From: an uncultured Lachnospiraceae bacterium
GTDB lineage: Bacteria; Bacillota; Clostridia; Lachnospirales; Lachnospiraceae
DNA length: 64,000 nucleotides
Assembly (NCBI GenBank): GCA_947588995.1
Contig: CANPZI010000001.1
Location: 186,001 to 250,000, forward strand
Reading direction: 5' to 3'
In this document: one piece after another, positions 25,056-34,575 of the stretch
Numbering within the stretch: position 1 is the stretch's first letter
Layout of the letters: every line of letters starts with the position of its first letter
Made by a program: the position numbers and the translations under genes
Notes under the pieces: model-generated
Database searches by the model: none
The model's input: the letters and a program-made list of their open reading frames with translations, nothing else
What the model was told of the DNA's origin: nothing

Positions 25056-26524
25056 CTCACATACTCCTTATGATAATACCAGGCAACGGCCAGATTGAGC
25101 CAGTTATTTTCATCCGCCGACAGATCATCGAAGTCAAACAGCGCCGGCCTGGCAGAGTAGGGCGCCACTTCCACGCGCGGCACCGTCTCATCCTCATACA
25201 GGGCATGCCGCTCCATCGCCTCCGCATAAAAGGTCTGCGCTTCCCCGTTTACCAGCGATCGCAGCGCCGACACACTCGCGTAAGTATTCTTATCCGCCGT
25301 GAACACCCAGACGACGAGCACCAGACAGGCGCATACCGCCGTCATCTTCATGCCGGCAGCCTCCAGAAAATGCCCAAGCGCAGCGCCGACGCGCCCTTTT
25401 GTTCTCCCGTCCTCCTCATCCCCGCCCACTCTGTGCGAGAGACAGCCGAGCCAGTATGTCGTCGTCAGCATGAGGCAGAGATAATACACCATCTGGATAA
25501 TATTGTCCACTCTGGACAGCCCTGCCATACCGACAGCGTAGAGAGTGGGCGTAAACATCGCCGCGATCAGGCATACCGCGCCTGCCGTGACCAGCCAGGG
25601 ATGTCCGAAATCTCTGTCCGACTTTTTCGCCAGCTTCCACAGGACCGGAAGCAGCGCCAGCCAGGTCAGAATGGCAAAAGCCGGCGTCCAGCGAATGATA
25701 AATACCAGCGCGTGATAAAAGGACAGCAGCACAGACATTACCGCGGGATAGCCCACATCCGTGTCCGCCGCTCCCCGATTTGCGTTGCCCGGTGCCATAA
25801 TATTGATCAGAAAGCTGACGCTCCCTGCCACAAACGGAACGGCCGCCACAGCAATCTTCCTGCGGTTTGCCACAATCGCGCAGACGACAAGAAAAGCCGT
25901 CACAATCTCCGCCTGCAGGCCCGTGATCAGGTTGCCGCCGCCCACAAGCACCATCAGAACGGCCGACAGCGCGCAGAGCCGGATCCCGGCGGCGCGCTTT
26001 TCTGTTCGCAGGCCCGCCAGAACGGCAGCCAGCGCAAAAAACCAGACCGACTGCATGAAGATATAGTGCGTCGCCCCGTTGTACCAGTAGATTCCCTCAA
26101 AAGGAGCCTCCATCACCTGATAAAACAAAAACAGGAGCACAAACATCACAAAAGCGCTCCCTGCCCGCTCAATCCCCATCCACCTGCACAGAATATGCCT
26201 GCCAAGCACAAAAACGGACGCGGCAAACATACCGATCATCAGGACAGGGACAATCCATGCGGTATCATACCGAAAATTCATGGGAGACATCCCCATCAGG
26301 AAACAGGAAATATATGTCCCCTGCCATCCCTGATAAAGATCCATGTTCTGCCTCCAGGCAGCCTGCACAGACTGCAGGAGAGAACCCGTAGCCATCCATG
26401 TGTCATGAATCTGCCTGCCGTAATTGTAATCGTCAATGCACATCACATTGTATCTGCCGAGAAGAAAGAGCGGAAGAAGCGACAGCGCAAACAGAATACC
26501 GGCGCACACCGCCGCCTTTCTCAT
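25040..26524 (-). CDS. DUF6056-type multispan membrane protein (GT-C-like), copy A
   Basis: About 494 residues with roughly ten transmembrane helices. The first outside loop carries IDDYNYGRQIHDTW, resembling the acidic first-loop motif of GT-C glycosyltransferases that use polyprenyl-phosphate sugars. The C-terminal soluble tail ends NNWLNLAVAWYYHKEYVRCLKK, closely matching the tail of the protein at 38744-40207, so the two are paralogous. The start at 26524 is preferred because GGAGGGG lies six bases before it; an in-frame ATG at 26602 would add 26 residues. Probable extracytoplasmic sugar transferase; activity not demonstrated for the family as far as I know. Confidence 0.72.
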   Translation of the reverse strand: MRKAAVCAGILFALSLLPLFLLGRYNVMCIDDYNYGRQIHDTWMATGSLLQSVQAAWRQNMDLYQGWQGTYISCFLMGMSPMNFRYDTAWIVPVLMIGMFAASVFVLGRHILCRWMGIERAGSAFVMFVLLFLFYQVMEAPFEGIYWYNGATHYIFMQSVWFFALAAVLAGLRTEKRAAGIRLCALSAVLMVLVGGGNLITGLQAEIVTAFLVVCAIVANRRKIAVAAVPFVAGSVSFLINIMAPGNANRGAADTDVGYPAVMSVLLSFYHALVFIIRWTPAFAILTWLALLPVLWKLAKKSDRDFGHPWLVTAGAVCLIAAMFTPTLYAVGMAGLSRVDNIIQMVYYLCLMLTTTYWLGCLSHRVGGDEEDGRTKGRVGAALGHFLEAAGMKMTAVCACLVLVVWVFTADKNTYASVSALRSLVNGEAQTFYAEAMERHALYEDETVPRVEVAPYSARPALFDFDDLSADENNWLNLAVAWYYHKEYVRCLKK

Positions 26525-26612
26525 GGATATCCCCTCCAGCCGCGCAGACACACCGTCCCGCCATATGATCGCCCGCTGTTGTATCTGATCTGTCCCGTTC
26601 ATGAGCACCACC

Positions 26613-27650
26613 TTATCCTACTTTTTTCGCCGGCCGCCGCAGGCGCCGCACCACACCGCGGCCAATCCTGCAGATGTACGCCCATCTGTAATAGAGCCAC
26701 GCGTGCGCCTCCATCAACCTAAGCCGCATACCGCGCGGCGGCACATTGACGCAGGCGTACTTCCGCGACTTTCTCTTATAGTTCTCCAGCTCCTCCCGGC
26801 ACTCCTGCGCGGTGAAAACCCGGCCCTTTCTGTCCATATAGTGCCAGCCCTCATAGATATTCTGCTCGGACGCCCAGTATCCGTCGGACACATTATGTCT
26901 GGCCCAGTATTTCGGCGCCAGAATATACTGCACCGTATCACTGGTGAACGCCGGAAAGTACGCAAACGAAGAGTTCGCCAGCAGAAGGTACCTCGCGTTT
27001 TTCAGAATGCTGTAATCTTTGGCCAGCTCAAAATTGTAAGCCGGAATCCCCGGCAGCAGTTTCCCGGCCTCTTTCACATCGTTCGTGATGATCATGAACT
27101 CCATGGCCGGATTGATCTTCCGCATCTGCTTCATGCCCATAAGCCAGTATTTTTTCCGGAGAAACAGCTCTGGCGAACCCGTATAGTCAGTGCATCTTAA
27201 ATGCAGGATGCAGAGATTGTCCCGGCTGTACTCCCTGCAGTCATACGCCGGCTTTACCCTGAGCCACTCCCTGATCTCAGCCTTATGCGAGATAAAATAA
27301 TCTTCCGACTGCAGGTTGCCGTAAATCAGCGTATTGTCTTCCACGGCAGACAGCTTCTCATCGCTTCCCGTCACATAGACGCCATGGGTGAGATCATGCT
27401 TTGAATTCCCCGCAAAAAGACGCGTCTCTTTCTCATAAAAAACGGACCGATAATCTTCTTTTCGCGACGGCACTCCCATATCCAGGTCCATAAAATACAG
27501 ACCGCAGTCACTGTGCATATTGTTGGCAAAATGTTCCGGATCGAGTACGCTGAAACGGTATCCCTTATCCAGCGCCAGACATCTGGCTGTAACATAAAAA
27601 AACAACTGGTTCCCAAGCCCGAAACCGGCCTGTGCCTCTACTCCTATCAT
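26613..27650 (-). CDS. GT11-like fucosyltransferase-family protein (divergent)
   Basis: A 345-residue protein with altered GT11 motifs: N-terminal GFGLGNQLFFYVTAR in place of GGLGNQMFQYA, central ILHLRCTDYTG in place of HIRRGDY, and YLLLANSSFAYFPAFTS in the third conserved block. The segment APKYWARHNVSDGYWASEQ is shared by a subgroup of bacterial GT11-like proteins. The substituted HLRCTDY may change donor use. Its ATG overlaps the stop of the ABC flippase gene (ATGA). Confidence 0.75.
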   Translation of the reverse strand: MIGVEAQAGFGLGNQLFFYVTARCLALDKGYRFSVLDPEHFANNMHSDCGLYFMDLDMGVPSRKEDYRSVFYEKETRLFAGNSKHDLTHGVYVTGSDEKLSAVEDNTLIYGNLQSEDYFISHKAEIREWLRVKPAYDCREYSRDNLCILHLRCTDYTGSPELFLRKKYWLMGMKQMRKINPAMEFMIITNDVKEAGKLLPGIPAYNFELAKDYSILKNARYLLLANSSFAYFPAFTSDTVQYILAPKYWARHNVSDGYWASEQNIYEGWHYMDRKGRVFTAQECREELENYKRKSRKYACVNVPPRGMRLRLMEAHAWLYYRWAYICRIGRGVVRRLRRPAKKVG

Positions 27651-29446
27651 GCTAACGTCGTCTCCACAATTTTTTCATTCTCCACCTTATAGATCACATC
27701 ACACTTGGCGATCGTGTTCAGGCGATGAGCAATAATCACCATCGTCTTCCTGCCGTGGAAGCTGTTGACCGCATCCATCACGGCTTTTTCCGTGTCCGAG
27801 TCAAGCGCGGAAGTCGCCTCGTCAAAGACCAGAATCTCCGGATCATGATAGAGCGCTCTGGCGATGCCGAGCCTCTGTCTCTGGCCGCCGGAGATGCGTA
27901 CACCTCTGTCGCCTATCGTGGTGTCCAGCCCTTCCGGCAGTTCCTCCACGAATTCCCGCAGCTGCGCCTCCTCCAGCACCTCCCAGATGCGTCTGTCGTC
28001 TATTCTGTCCGCGTCGATGCCGAATGCGATATTGTCGCGGATCGACTCGTCGATCAGATAAATCGACTGCGGAATATAGCCGATCCCGGCAAGCCAGGAC
28101 GGATAATTTTCAAAAATGCTCACCCCGTCGCAGGTGATGGTCCCCTCCTGCACCCGCAAGAGTCCCAGCAGGATATCCACAATCGTGGATTTCCCTGCGC
28201 CGGACGGACCCATAATCCCCACGGACTGCCCTTTTTTCACTTCCATATGCGCGTCGGTGAAGATAGGCTTCACCGTATTGGGATAGGCGTATGTGATATG
28301 ATCCAGCACGATCCTGTCCTGCAGCCGCAGCTCGGGCAGCTCCTGTGCCGCCGCGCCCGTCAGACCTGTCACGCTGCCGTTGACGTCCATCTTCATGCTC
28401 TCGTTCAGATTCTCGTACAGATAATCCAGGCAGGGCTGGGCGTAGGCGATCTCGGACAGATACGTGTTGATGCGGTTCGTCCCCGGCATGATCCGGATCG
28501 CCGCCACCGCGAAAGCGCTCAGCTGCGGCGCAAGCACCATGACGTCGCCGCCCCGCACGATATACAGCATGATAAAGAGCAGCATCGCCGCCATGAAGAT
28601 CGTCTCGATCAGGAGTCTGGGCAGATTGTTAAGCACGGCGTAATTGCGCGCCACATTGGCGCCGACCGCACCGCTCTCGTAATAATTCCTCACAAAAAAC
28701 TCTTCCCGGTGCAGCACTTTCACGTCTTTCAGGCCGTAGATGGACTGGATGCGCCACTTGGCGATACGCGACTGTATCGTCTGGTTCTTATGGCCGATCC
28801 GGTTCAGGCGCGGCTTTAAAACTTTCGTGATCACAAGGGTCATCCCCAGAAAGATCATAACGATAAAGACACTCATCACGGGGCTCACCACGACAAGCAT
28901 GATGCTCAAGGACACCGCGACCACGATCTCCGTCACCATCTGTATCATCACCAGCACAAGCTGAAAAGCATTGGGGATATCACTGTCCGTCAGCCTGAAA
29001 ACCGTCGGAATATCCGCTCCCAGATACTCCTCATAGGGTCTGTTCAAAAACTCCCTCATCACCCGGCTGATCATCCGGTTTCTGTTTCTCGTCACAAAAG
29101 TGTTCTGCACATAGATTTGAAAGACAAAATAGGCATTTTTGATCACATACAGCGCGATCATGCCGCCGAGCATCACCATGATGAGCTGTCTGTCCGTCTG
29201 AATATGCAGGAAACTGATGACGCGTATCACCAGCGCATTTTCCATGATCGACTGCGGATCCATGATCACCCCCACCACAGGCAGGATCATGGAGACGCCC
29301 AGTGTCTCCAATAGGCCGCCGATCAGTATGAGCACGCCCAGACCGACCAGCTGGCCTTTCTGTTTCCCGTCAAAAAGGTATCCCACTTTGTGGAGCAGAG
29401 TGATCTTTTTCTCTCCCCCGGCTCCGGAAGTTTTTCGCTTACCCAT
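27647..29446 (-). CDS. ABC-type lipid-linked oligosaccharide flippase (PglK/MsbA-like)
   Basis: A 599-residue half-transporter. Residues 30-330 form six membrane helices; the ATPase domain has Walker A GPSGAGKS (around residue 415), Q-loop IPQSIYL, signature SGGQRQRLG, Walker B ILVFDEATSALD and the H-loop in IIAHRLNT. PglK of Campylobacter, which flips undecaprenyl-PP-heptasaccharide, is the nearest functional model, and this fits the PglF/PglE/PglC-like genes upstream in the same locus. The gene start lies 8 bases inside the end of the GT11 gene. A drug or lipid exporter is possible, but the neighbourhood argues for glycan export. Confidence 0.87.
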   Translation of the reverse strand: MGKRKTSGAGGEKKITLLHKVGYLFDGKQKGQLVGLGVLILIGGLLETLGVSMILPVVGVIMDPQSIMENALVIRVISFLHIQTDRQLIMVMLGGMIALYVIKNAYFVFQIYVQNTFVTRNRNRMISRVMREFLNRPYEEYLGADIPTVFRLTDSDIPNAFQLVLVMIQMVTEIVVAVSLSIMLVVVSPVMSVFIVMIFLGMTLVITKVLKPRLNRIGHKNQTIQSRIAKWRIQSIYGLKDVKVLHREEFFVRNYYESGAVGANVARNYAVLNNLPRLLIETIFMAAMLLFIMLYIVRGGDVMVLAPQLSAFAVAAIRIMPGTNRINTYLSEIAYAQPCLDYLYENLNESMKMDVNGSVTGLTGAAAQELPELRLQDRIVLDHITYAYPNTVKPIFTDAHMEVKKGQSVGIMGPSGAGKSTIVDILLGLLRVQEGTITCDGVSIFENYPSWLAGIGYIPQSIYLIDESIRDNIAFGIDADRIDDRRIWEVLEEAQLREFVEELPEGLDTTIGDRGVRISGGQRQRLGIARALYHDPEILVFDEATSALDSDTEKAVMDAVNSFHGRKTMVIIAHRLNTIAKCDVIYKVENEKIVETTLA

Positions 29447-30392
29447 GCGCTGACTGTCCTTTCACTCTCCGCATCTTTGGCCGATAGATATCCTCGCAGT
29501 CCCATCCGTTCAGCCACCTGTCCGGCGCAATCACGGTCTTGGCGGCATTCCCGTTCAGATAAGAAGCCCACCAGCTGAAGCTGCTGTTCGCCAGAATATT
29601 GTGCCGGCAGCGGCTCATCAGCAGGAACTCCGTCAAATCCGCGCTCTTTACCGCCCCCGGATCCACGACCTCAATCCGTCCTACAAGCCCCGTGCCGGCA
29701 TCCTCCGGCCCGGACTGCCGTCCGGCGTCCCTTGCCAGCTGCTCCCGAACCCATTCCTTGTCATTCGTAAACAGATAAAAGCGGCAGTCCGGATACTCCC
29801 TGCACATCTGCCGCATGGCCTCTCTGTAATATGCCTCCGTACAGATTCCGCCGAAAAGCGCCTGCTCGTCCGGCAGCAGATAGTCGCCTCTGCGGATATG
29901 CACGCTGACCGATTCCGTACCGGCGATCCGCGTAAGCCACGGCTCCATGCCGTCCGGCATGCCGTTTTCCGTCGTCTTAATATAACGAAGCAGTTTCTCC
30001 GTATCATAGGTCTGCCTGACCTGTTCCGCCACGGGAGCAAAATACTTCTCCGTCTGCCAGTATCCTTCCAGATAAATATCGTCCCATGTCATGATTTCGG
30101 GATGATAGCGCTTGTCCTCCTCGAAGTAAGACTTTTTCCTGCGGCCGAACAGCTTCCTGCGCACCCTGCTCCAGGGCAGCATGGAAGAATCCAGCATCCG
30201 TATCATCTCCCCGCGGTCAGGGCGCTCGTACCTGATCCCGAACGCTTCCAGCGCCGGATCCCGCTTCTCATCTTCCTTAAATCCCGTCACATCGTCAATT
30301 TTAACTTCCCTGCCGAGATGTTTCAATTGTAGCGCGAGCGCATACTGGAACATCTGGTTGCCCAGCCCGCCCGCAAGCTGTATTATAATCAT
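29439..30392 (-). CDS. GT11 alpha-1,2-fucosyltransferase-like protein
   Basis: About 317 residues with intact GT11 motifs: IIIQLAGGLGNQMFQYALAL at the N-terminus, VHIRRGDYLLPDE near residue 175, and HNILANSSFSWWASYLNG near residue 275. It should transfer fucose, or a similar sugar, from GDP-fucose in alpha-1,2 linkage. The ATG at 30392 overlaps the upstream GT2 stop as ATGA. It is related to, but clearly distinct from, the copy at 17506-18432. Confidence 0.9.
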   Translation of the reverse strand: MIIIQLAGGLGNQMFQYALALQLKHLGREVKIDDVTGFKEDEKRDPALEAFGIRYERPDRGEMIRMLDSSMLPWSRVRRKLFGRRKKSYFEEDKRYHPEIMTWDDIYLEGYWQTEKYFAPVAEQVRQTYDTEKLLRYIKTTENGMPDGMEPWLTRIAGTESVSVHIRRGDYLLPDEQALFGGICTEAYYREAMRQMCREYPDCRFYLFTNDKEWVREQLARDAGRQSGPEDAGTGLVGRIEVVDPGAVKSADLTEFLLMSRCRHNILANSSFSWWASYLNGNAAKTVIAPDRWLNGWDCEDIYRPKMRRVKGQSAHG

Positions 30393-31468
30393 ATTTTCAG
30401 GATTCCCTTGACTTTTGCCTTGAGCGGAATGATCCATCGCTCTTCCAGACGGACTCTGCGGCTGTAACGCGCCGGCGACTTTAAGAACAGTTTCATCTTC
30501 CTGTAATCGCGCGGGTCAGCCTCACTGCAGGTAAAGGCTTTTGCATAACAACCCTTATTTTTTTGAATTTCCCGCGTCAGCAGGCGCAGAAATTTCTCTC
30601 TGTCCGCCCCGTGTTCCCGTTCGACCGCGCTGTAAAATAACAGTAGTCTTTTATAAAAAAAATAATCATGAATATCTGCCAGATCCTCTCTTCCCATCTT
30701 CTTCAGAAAAGCCGTCTTCTCATAGTAGGCGGGAATCTGATCCGTAAACGTGCGCAGATTGACGCGCGTATTCATGATGCTTCCCTCTCTGTCTATTATA
30801 TAGTTATAATAGGCGGTGTCAAGGTAAACGCACCGTTTCACGCGGCTCAGGGCCACGGTTGTGAACATGATGTCCTCGTACCATCTGCCCGTGGGAAAAG
30901 TGAGCCCGTCGAGGATTTCTTTCCGATACAATTTGTTCCACGCGGCATTCTGAATCGCATACGCTTTCGCCTCCCGCACATAATACTCCAGAGCCTCCTG
31001 TCCCTCGAATACCACCGCCCGGTCCACAGAGTCGTCGTCAGTGTGATCTCTGTACACCTGCCGGTAACGGCAGACGGCCGCATCCGCCCTCTGCTCTTTC
31101 AGCGCGCCCAGCATTCTCTCATACATCGCGGCATCGATCCAATCGTCGCCGTCCACGAAAGCGATATAATCCCCTTTCGCCTGCGCGAGTCCGACGTTTC
31201 TGGCATCGGCCAGACCGCCATTCTTCTTGTGAATCACGCGCAGCCGCTCATCTGTCGCGGCAATCCGGTCGCAGATCGCCCCCGTATCATCCGTGGAACC
31301 GTCGTCCACCACCAGAATCTCCAGATTGCGATAGGACTGCCCACAGACGGAGCGCAGCCCTCTCTCAATGTACTCAGCTATATTATACGCGGCAACCACT
31401 ATGGATATCAAATCTTCCTGCCGACAGACAACCTGGCCGGACGGCCGATAGCTTTCTATGATTTTCAC
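30389..31468 (-). CDS. Family 2 glycosyltransferase
   Basis: A 359-residue enzyme: ISIVVAAYNIAEYIERGLRS, EILVVDDGSTDDTGAI, NGGLADARNVGLAQAKGDY and IAFVDGDDWID give the full GT-A donor site. The segment AAWNKLYRKEIL followed by GRWYEDIMFTT is typical of GT2 capsule enzymes acting on galactose or GlcNAc acceptors. The start overlaps the AsnB stop (ATGA) and its own stop overlaps the GT11 start, so the genes are translated as a chain. Confidence 0.9.
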   Translation of the reverse strand: MKIIESYRPSGQVVCRQEDLISIVVAAYNIAEYIERGLRSVCGQSYRNLEILVVDDGSTDDTGAICDRIAATDERLRVIHKKNGGLADARNVGLAQAKGDYIAFVDGDDWIDAAMYERMLGALKEQRADAAVCRYRQVYRDHTDDDSVDRAVVFEGQEALEYYVREAKAYAIQNAAWNKLYRKEILDGLTFPTGRWYEDIMFTTVALSRVKRCVYLDTAYYNYIIDREGSIMNTRVNLRTFTDQIPAYYEKTAFLKKMGREDLADIHDYFFYKRLLLFYSAVEREHGADREKFLRLLTREIQKNKGCYAKAFTCSEADPRDYRKMKLFLKSPARYSRRVRLEERWIIPLKAKVKGILKI

Positions 31469-33354
31469 CGATCACCGCATCCTTTCCCGCCCGCATATTG
31501 CAGCCACTCCTGAAACATCAGTATATACCAGATCTGTACGCGCCAGATATCTCTCTCCGTATAGTCCCGCCACAGCCTGCGCACCACGTCCGCGTCCAAA
31601 AAACCCTGGCGGACCAGCAGATCCCTGTCGAGCAGGTCCTCCGCCCACCGCCGCAGTTTCGGCTCTTTCAGCCATCTGTGCAGCGGAATCGCGAATCCCG
31701 TCTTCGGGCGCTCCACCAGACCGCGGGGCACATATCTGTAGAGAATGTCCCGCAGGACTTTCTTGGTGACGCCGTCCTGCACGCAGCAGGAGAGCGGCAG
31801 GGTCCACGCGAACTCCACCACGTCTCTGTCCAGCATCGGCACTCTCGTCTCCAGCGAAACCGCCATGGCGCTTCTGTCCACCTTATTCAGGATATCATCA
31901 GGGTGATACATCTGCAGATCCGTCAGCATCAGATTCCGCTGCGGCTCCGCAAGCAGCTCGGACCGGCCGTCCATGACTGTCGGGTAAGCCCCGCCCCGCG
32001 CGGCGATCGCAAAGCCTTCCCCGATCTCAGAGCGAAGATACATATCCCCGATGCCGCGGGCGCCAAGCAGCCGCGCTTTTACAGCCAGCGGGCCTTTCAC
32101 CTCCGCGCTCAGCCTGCCTAAAAGCGCGCTCGCCGGTCTTCTTATAACATAGGGTATCTTTTTCGTCCTGTTCCAGATACGGTTGACGGAGGCATATACC
32201 CCGTATCCGCCGAAAAGCTCGTCGCCACCGTCGCCGCTCAGGGAGACGGTCACATGCTCTCTGGTCATCCGGCTCACCAGATAGGTCGGGATCTGGGAAG
32301 AGTCCGCAAAGGGTTCCCCGAACATTTCCGCCAGCTTTGGGATAACATTACGGGCGTCATCTTCTGTGATATACAGTTCCGTGTGCTCTGTCCCCAGATG
32401 CGCCGCGATCTCCCCCGCAATCTTCGCCTCATTGAACTTCTCATCCCACATGCCGATGGTAAAGCTGCGCACTTTCCGTCCGCTCAGAGACTGCATCAGG
32501 GAAACCACCGTGCTGCTGTCGATGCCTGCCGAGAGGAACGCGCCCACCGGCACATCCGCCTCCATCTGTCCGCGTATGGATTCTTTCAGCAGCCGTTCCA
32601 GCTCCTCCGCCGCTTCCCGCTCGGTCCCCAAAAACGGGTGTTGTTGTCCGTAGACCGCCCTCTCCTCCATCGACCAGTACGTCAAAATATCGTATTTATT
32701 AAATGGAAATTTAATTTTTAAGTATTTCCCCGGCTGTAATTTATAGATATTCTCATAGATCGAGAAAGGCGCCGGAATATAGCCATAACGAAAATAATTC
32801 TCCAGAACCCGTCCGTCCACGTCATTGTCAAAACCGTCCAGCGCGGCGATGGCATTGAGATCCGAGGCGAACGCAAAGCGCTGCCCCCGCACAAAGCCAT
32901 AATAGAGAGGCTTCTCCCCCACCCGGTCACGGGCGAGAAACAACGTCTGCTCTTCTCTGTCATACAGCGCGATGGCAAACATGCCTTTGCTCATGCGAAG
33001 CGTCTCGGGCACGCCGTAAGCCGAGAACGCCTCCAGCAAAACCTCCGTGTCTGACGTTCCGCGGAAAGCCGCCGTCTTGCCCTCTGCGCGCAGTTTGTCC
33101 GCGATAGCGCGGTAATTGTAGATCTCCCCGTTGTAGGCGATAACATAACGACCGTCATGAGATTCCATCGGCTGCGCGCCCGAGGGCGTCAGGTCCACAA
33201 TGGCAAGACGCCTGTGTCCGAGCGCCACCGTCAGATCCGCCGACGCCCACACGCCCGAGGCGTCCGGCCCTCTATGGTACATGCGCTCGTTCATGCGCTC
33301 TATATTCTGACGCCAGTTCTCTCCCCAGTTACACAATCCGGCAATGCCGCACAT
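31465..33354 (-). CDS. asnB: Asparagine synthase-like glutamine amidotransferase (copy 1)
   Basis: A 629-residue class II amidotransferase. It starts MCGIAG, giving the N-terminal nucleophile Cys2; NGEIYNY and the glutaminase pocket follow. The synthetase half has a PP-loop written LSAGIDSS instead of the usual LSGGxDSS, then SLSGDGGDELFGGY and KVDRSAMAVSLETRVPMLD (read in two parts). The family makes asparagine, but members inside polysaccharide loci can amidate uronic acids or other carboxylates. A second, different copy lies at 35916-37826. AGGGG sits seven bases before the ATG. Confidence 0.88.
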   Translation of the reverse strand: MCGIAGLCNWGENWRQNIERMNERMYHRGPDASGVWASADLTVALGHRRLAIVDLTPSGAQPMESHDGRYVIAYNGEIYNYRAIADKLRAEGKTAAFRGTSDTEVLLEAFSAYGVPETLRMSKGMFAIALYDREEQTLFLARDRVGEKPLYYGFVRGQRFAFASDLNAIAALDGFDNDVDGRVLENYFRYGYIPAPFSIYENIYKLQPGKYLKIKFPFNKYDILTYWSMEERAVYGQQHPFLGTEREAAEELERLLKESIRGQMEADVPVGAFLSAGIDSSTVVSLMQSLSGRKVRSFTIGMWDEKFNEAKIAGEIAAHLGTEHTELYITEDDARNVIPKLAEMFGEPFADSSQIPTYLVSRMTREHVTVSLSGDGGDELFGGYGVYASVNRIWNRTKKIPYVIRRPASALLGRLSAEVKGPLAVKARLLGARGIGDMYLRSEIGEGFAIAARGGAYPTVMDGRSELLAEPQRNLMLTDLQMYHPDDILNKVDRSAMAVSLETRVPMLDRDVVEFAWTLPLSCCVQDGVTKKVLRDILYRYVPRGLVERPKTGFAIPLHRWLKEPKLRRWAEDLLDRDLLVRQGFLDADVVRRLWRDYTERDIWRVQIWYILMFQEWLQYAGGKGCGDR

Positions 33355-33402
33355 CGCTCCGCCCCTTTCTCTGTGGTCACAGCGCTCCCACAGACGCCGC
33401 TG

Positions 33403-34500
33403 CTATTCTTCCTCGATCACCGCATAATCCCCGTCGGCAATCCGCCTGCAGATTGTCTCCCGCGCTTTCTCCATCTCTTTCTGCCACAGTCGGCAGGACT
33501 CGTCCCAGGACGCATAGGCAGCCTGGCCGCGTTTGTCCTCAAACTCATAATGCTCCCGCAGATAGTTTTCCAGGTAATCCGTGCACTTCTCCGCGCCGAC
33601 CGCGTTGGTGTGACTGCCGTAATCCGCAAAGTCCTCCTCGAATACGATATCGAGCTCTTCATAACAGTTGTTCAGATTCAGGAAAGAATACCCGGCGTCC
33701 GAGATCATCTCTTCCATATAATTATACATCCGCTGCTCCTCCAGGGATTCCCCGTAAGGAGATACGATAAACAGCGCCTGCTTGTCTTCCTCCCGCAGAT
33801 AGGCGAGCAGATCTCTGAGACAGGCCTCCTGTTCCGCCGGAATCGGCGTCACACCGTCCGCACCGCCGCAGTCGGGCATCGGCTGCGGCCCCACCTCGTC
33901 CTTGAACTCAAACCCTTTCAGCGGATTTTTCTTATGGTAAGCGATATTCGCCCACTCGGACGGCAGAAACAGCATCTTCCAGTTTGTGTGATACTTCATG
34001 ATATCCAGATAGAAGCTGAGCCGCCCCTCCGCATCCTCCTCAGGCACCAGCGCGCGGATCGTCTCCCCGCGCAGCAGCGAGTAACGCATGTTATCTGTCA
34101 CACCCCGCGTATAGGCCATATTGTCGCGCAGCCCCTCGTCTTCCATGGTAAACATGCGCATCTCAAAGACATACAGGGCTGGGGACTGCGATTTCTCAGC
34201 CTCCTGCACCAGATACTTCATGGCGGCGGGACGCTGTACGTTGGACGACAGCGGATACATGGCGACGCCCATGTCCCCCCACAGCTTCGGCGCGGCATAA
34301 TAGGAAGGTACCGGGCTGGAACCGATCATCACGATGTCCAGCGTGTCATCCCGCTCCGCATAGAAGCCGGAGAACCGATCTTTCACATCGCCGTTTGTCC
34401 TGACCATGTAGGAAACGGCGACAAACAGCAGCAGAAAAATCCCTATAAATGCAATTATTTGCAGTAAAATCAAGGCTTTTTGCTTTTTCATAACGGCCAT
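33403..34500 (-). CDS. Membrane-anchored SGNH/DltD-like protein
   Basis: A 365-residue protein with one N-terminal membrane helix (ALILLQIIAFIGIFLLLFVA), then a soluble outside domain. MIGSSPVPSYYA near residue 60 is a GSS-type nucleophile block, and a late DYGSHTNAVGAE supplies a candidate D/H pair, as in SGNH hydrolase-like proteins such as DltD and AlgJ/AlgX that help attach acyl groups outside the cell. AAGGA lies seven bases before the ATG. It follows an AT-rich spacer with possible promoter hexamers, then leads into AsnB. Confidence 0.7.
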   Translation of the reverse strand: MAVMKKQKALILLQIIAFIGIFLLLFVAVSYMVRTNGDVKDRFSGFYAERDDTLDIVMIGSSPVPSYYAAPKLWGDMGVAMYPLSSNVQRPAAMKYLVQEAEKSQSPALYVFEMRMFTMEDEGLRDNMAYTRGVTDNMRYSLLRGETIRALVPEEDAEGRLSFYLDIMKYHTNWKMLFLPSEWANIAYHKKNPLKGFEFKDEVGPQPMPDCGGADGVTPIPAEQEACLRDLLAYLREEDKQALFIVSPYGESLEEQRMYNYMEEMISDAGYSFLNLNNCYEELDIVFEEDFADYGSHTNAVGAEKCTDYLENYLREHYEFEDKRGQAAYASWDESCRLWQKEMEKARETICRRIADGDYAVIEEE

Positions 34501-34520
34501 TTTCTTTTCCTTGTATTCTG

Positions 34521-34550
34521 TTTATATTTATATTTATTATTAAATCTCAA
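34521..34550 (-). promoter_or_regulatory. Possible promoter in AT-rich spacer
   Basis: The spacer 34501-34575 is almost wholly A/T. On the minus strand TTGAGA (34545-34550) and TATAAA (34521-34526) are 18 bases apart, upstream of the SGNH gene. An overlapping TTGCAA/TAATAA pair is also possible, so the exact hexamers are uncertain. Confidence 0.35.
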
Positions 34551-34575
34551 TTTATTTTATTGCAATTATTTCAAA

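Noticed and set aside
30389..31468. Frameshift or pseudogene among the glycosyltransferases
   Set aside because: All GT reading frames away from the window edges have intact start, motifs and stop; the two incomplete genes are cut only by the window edges.
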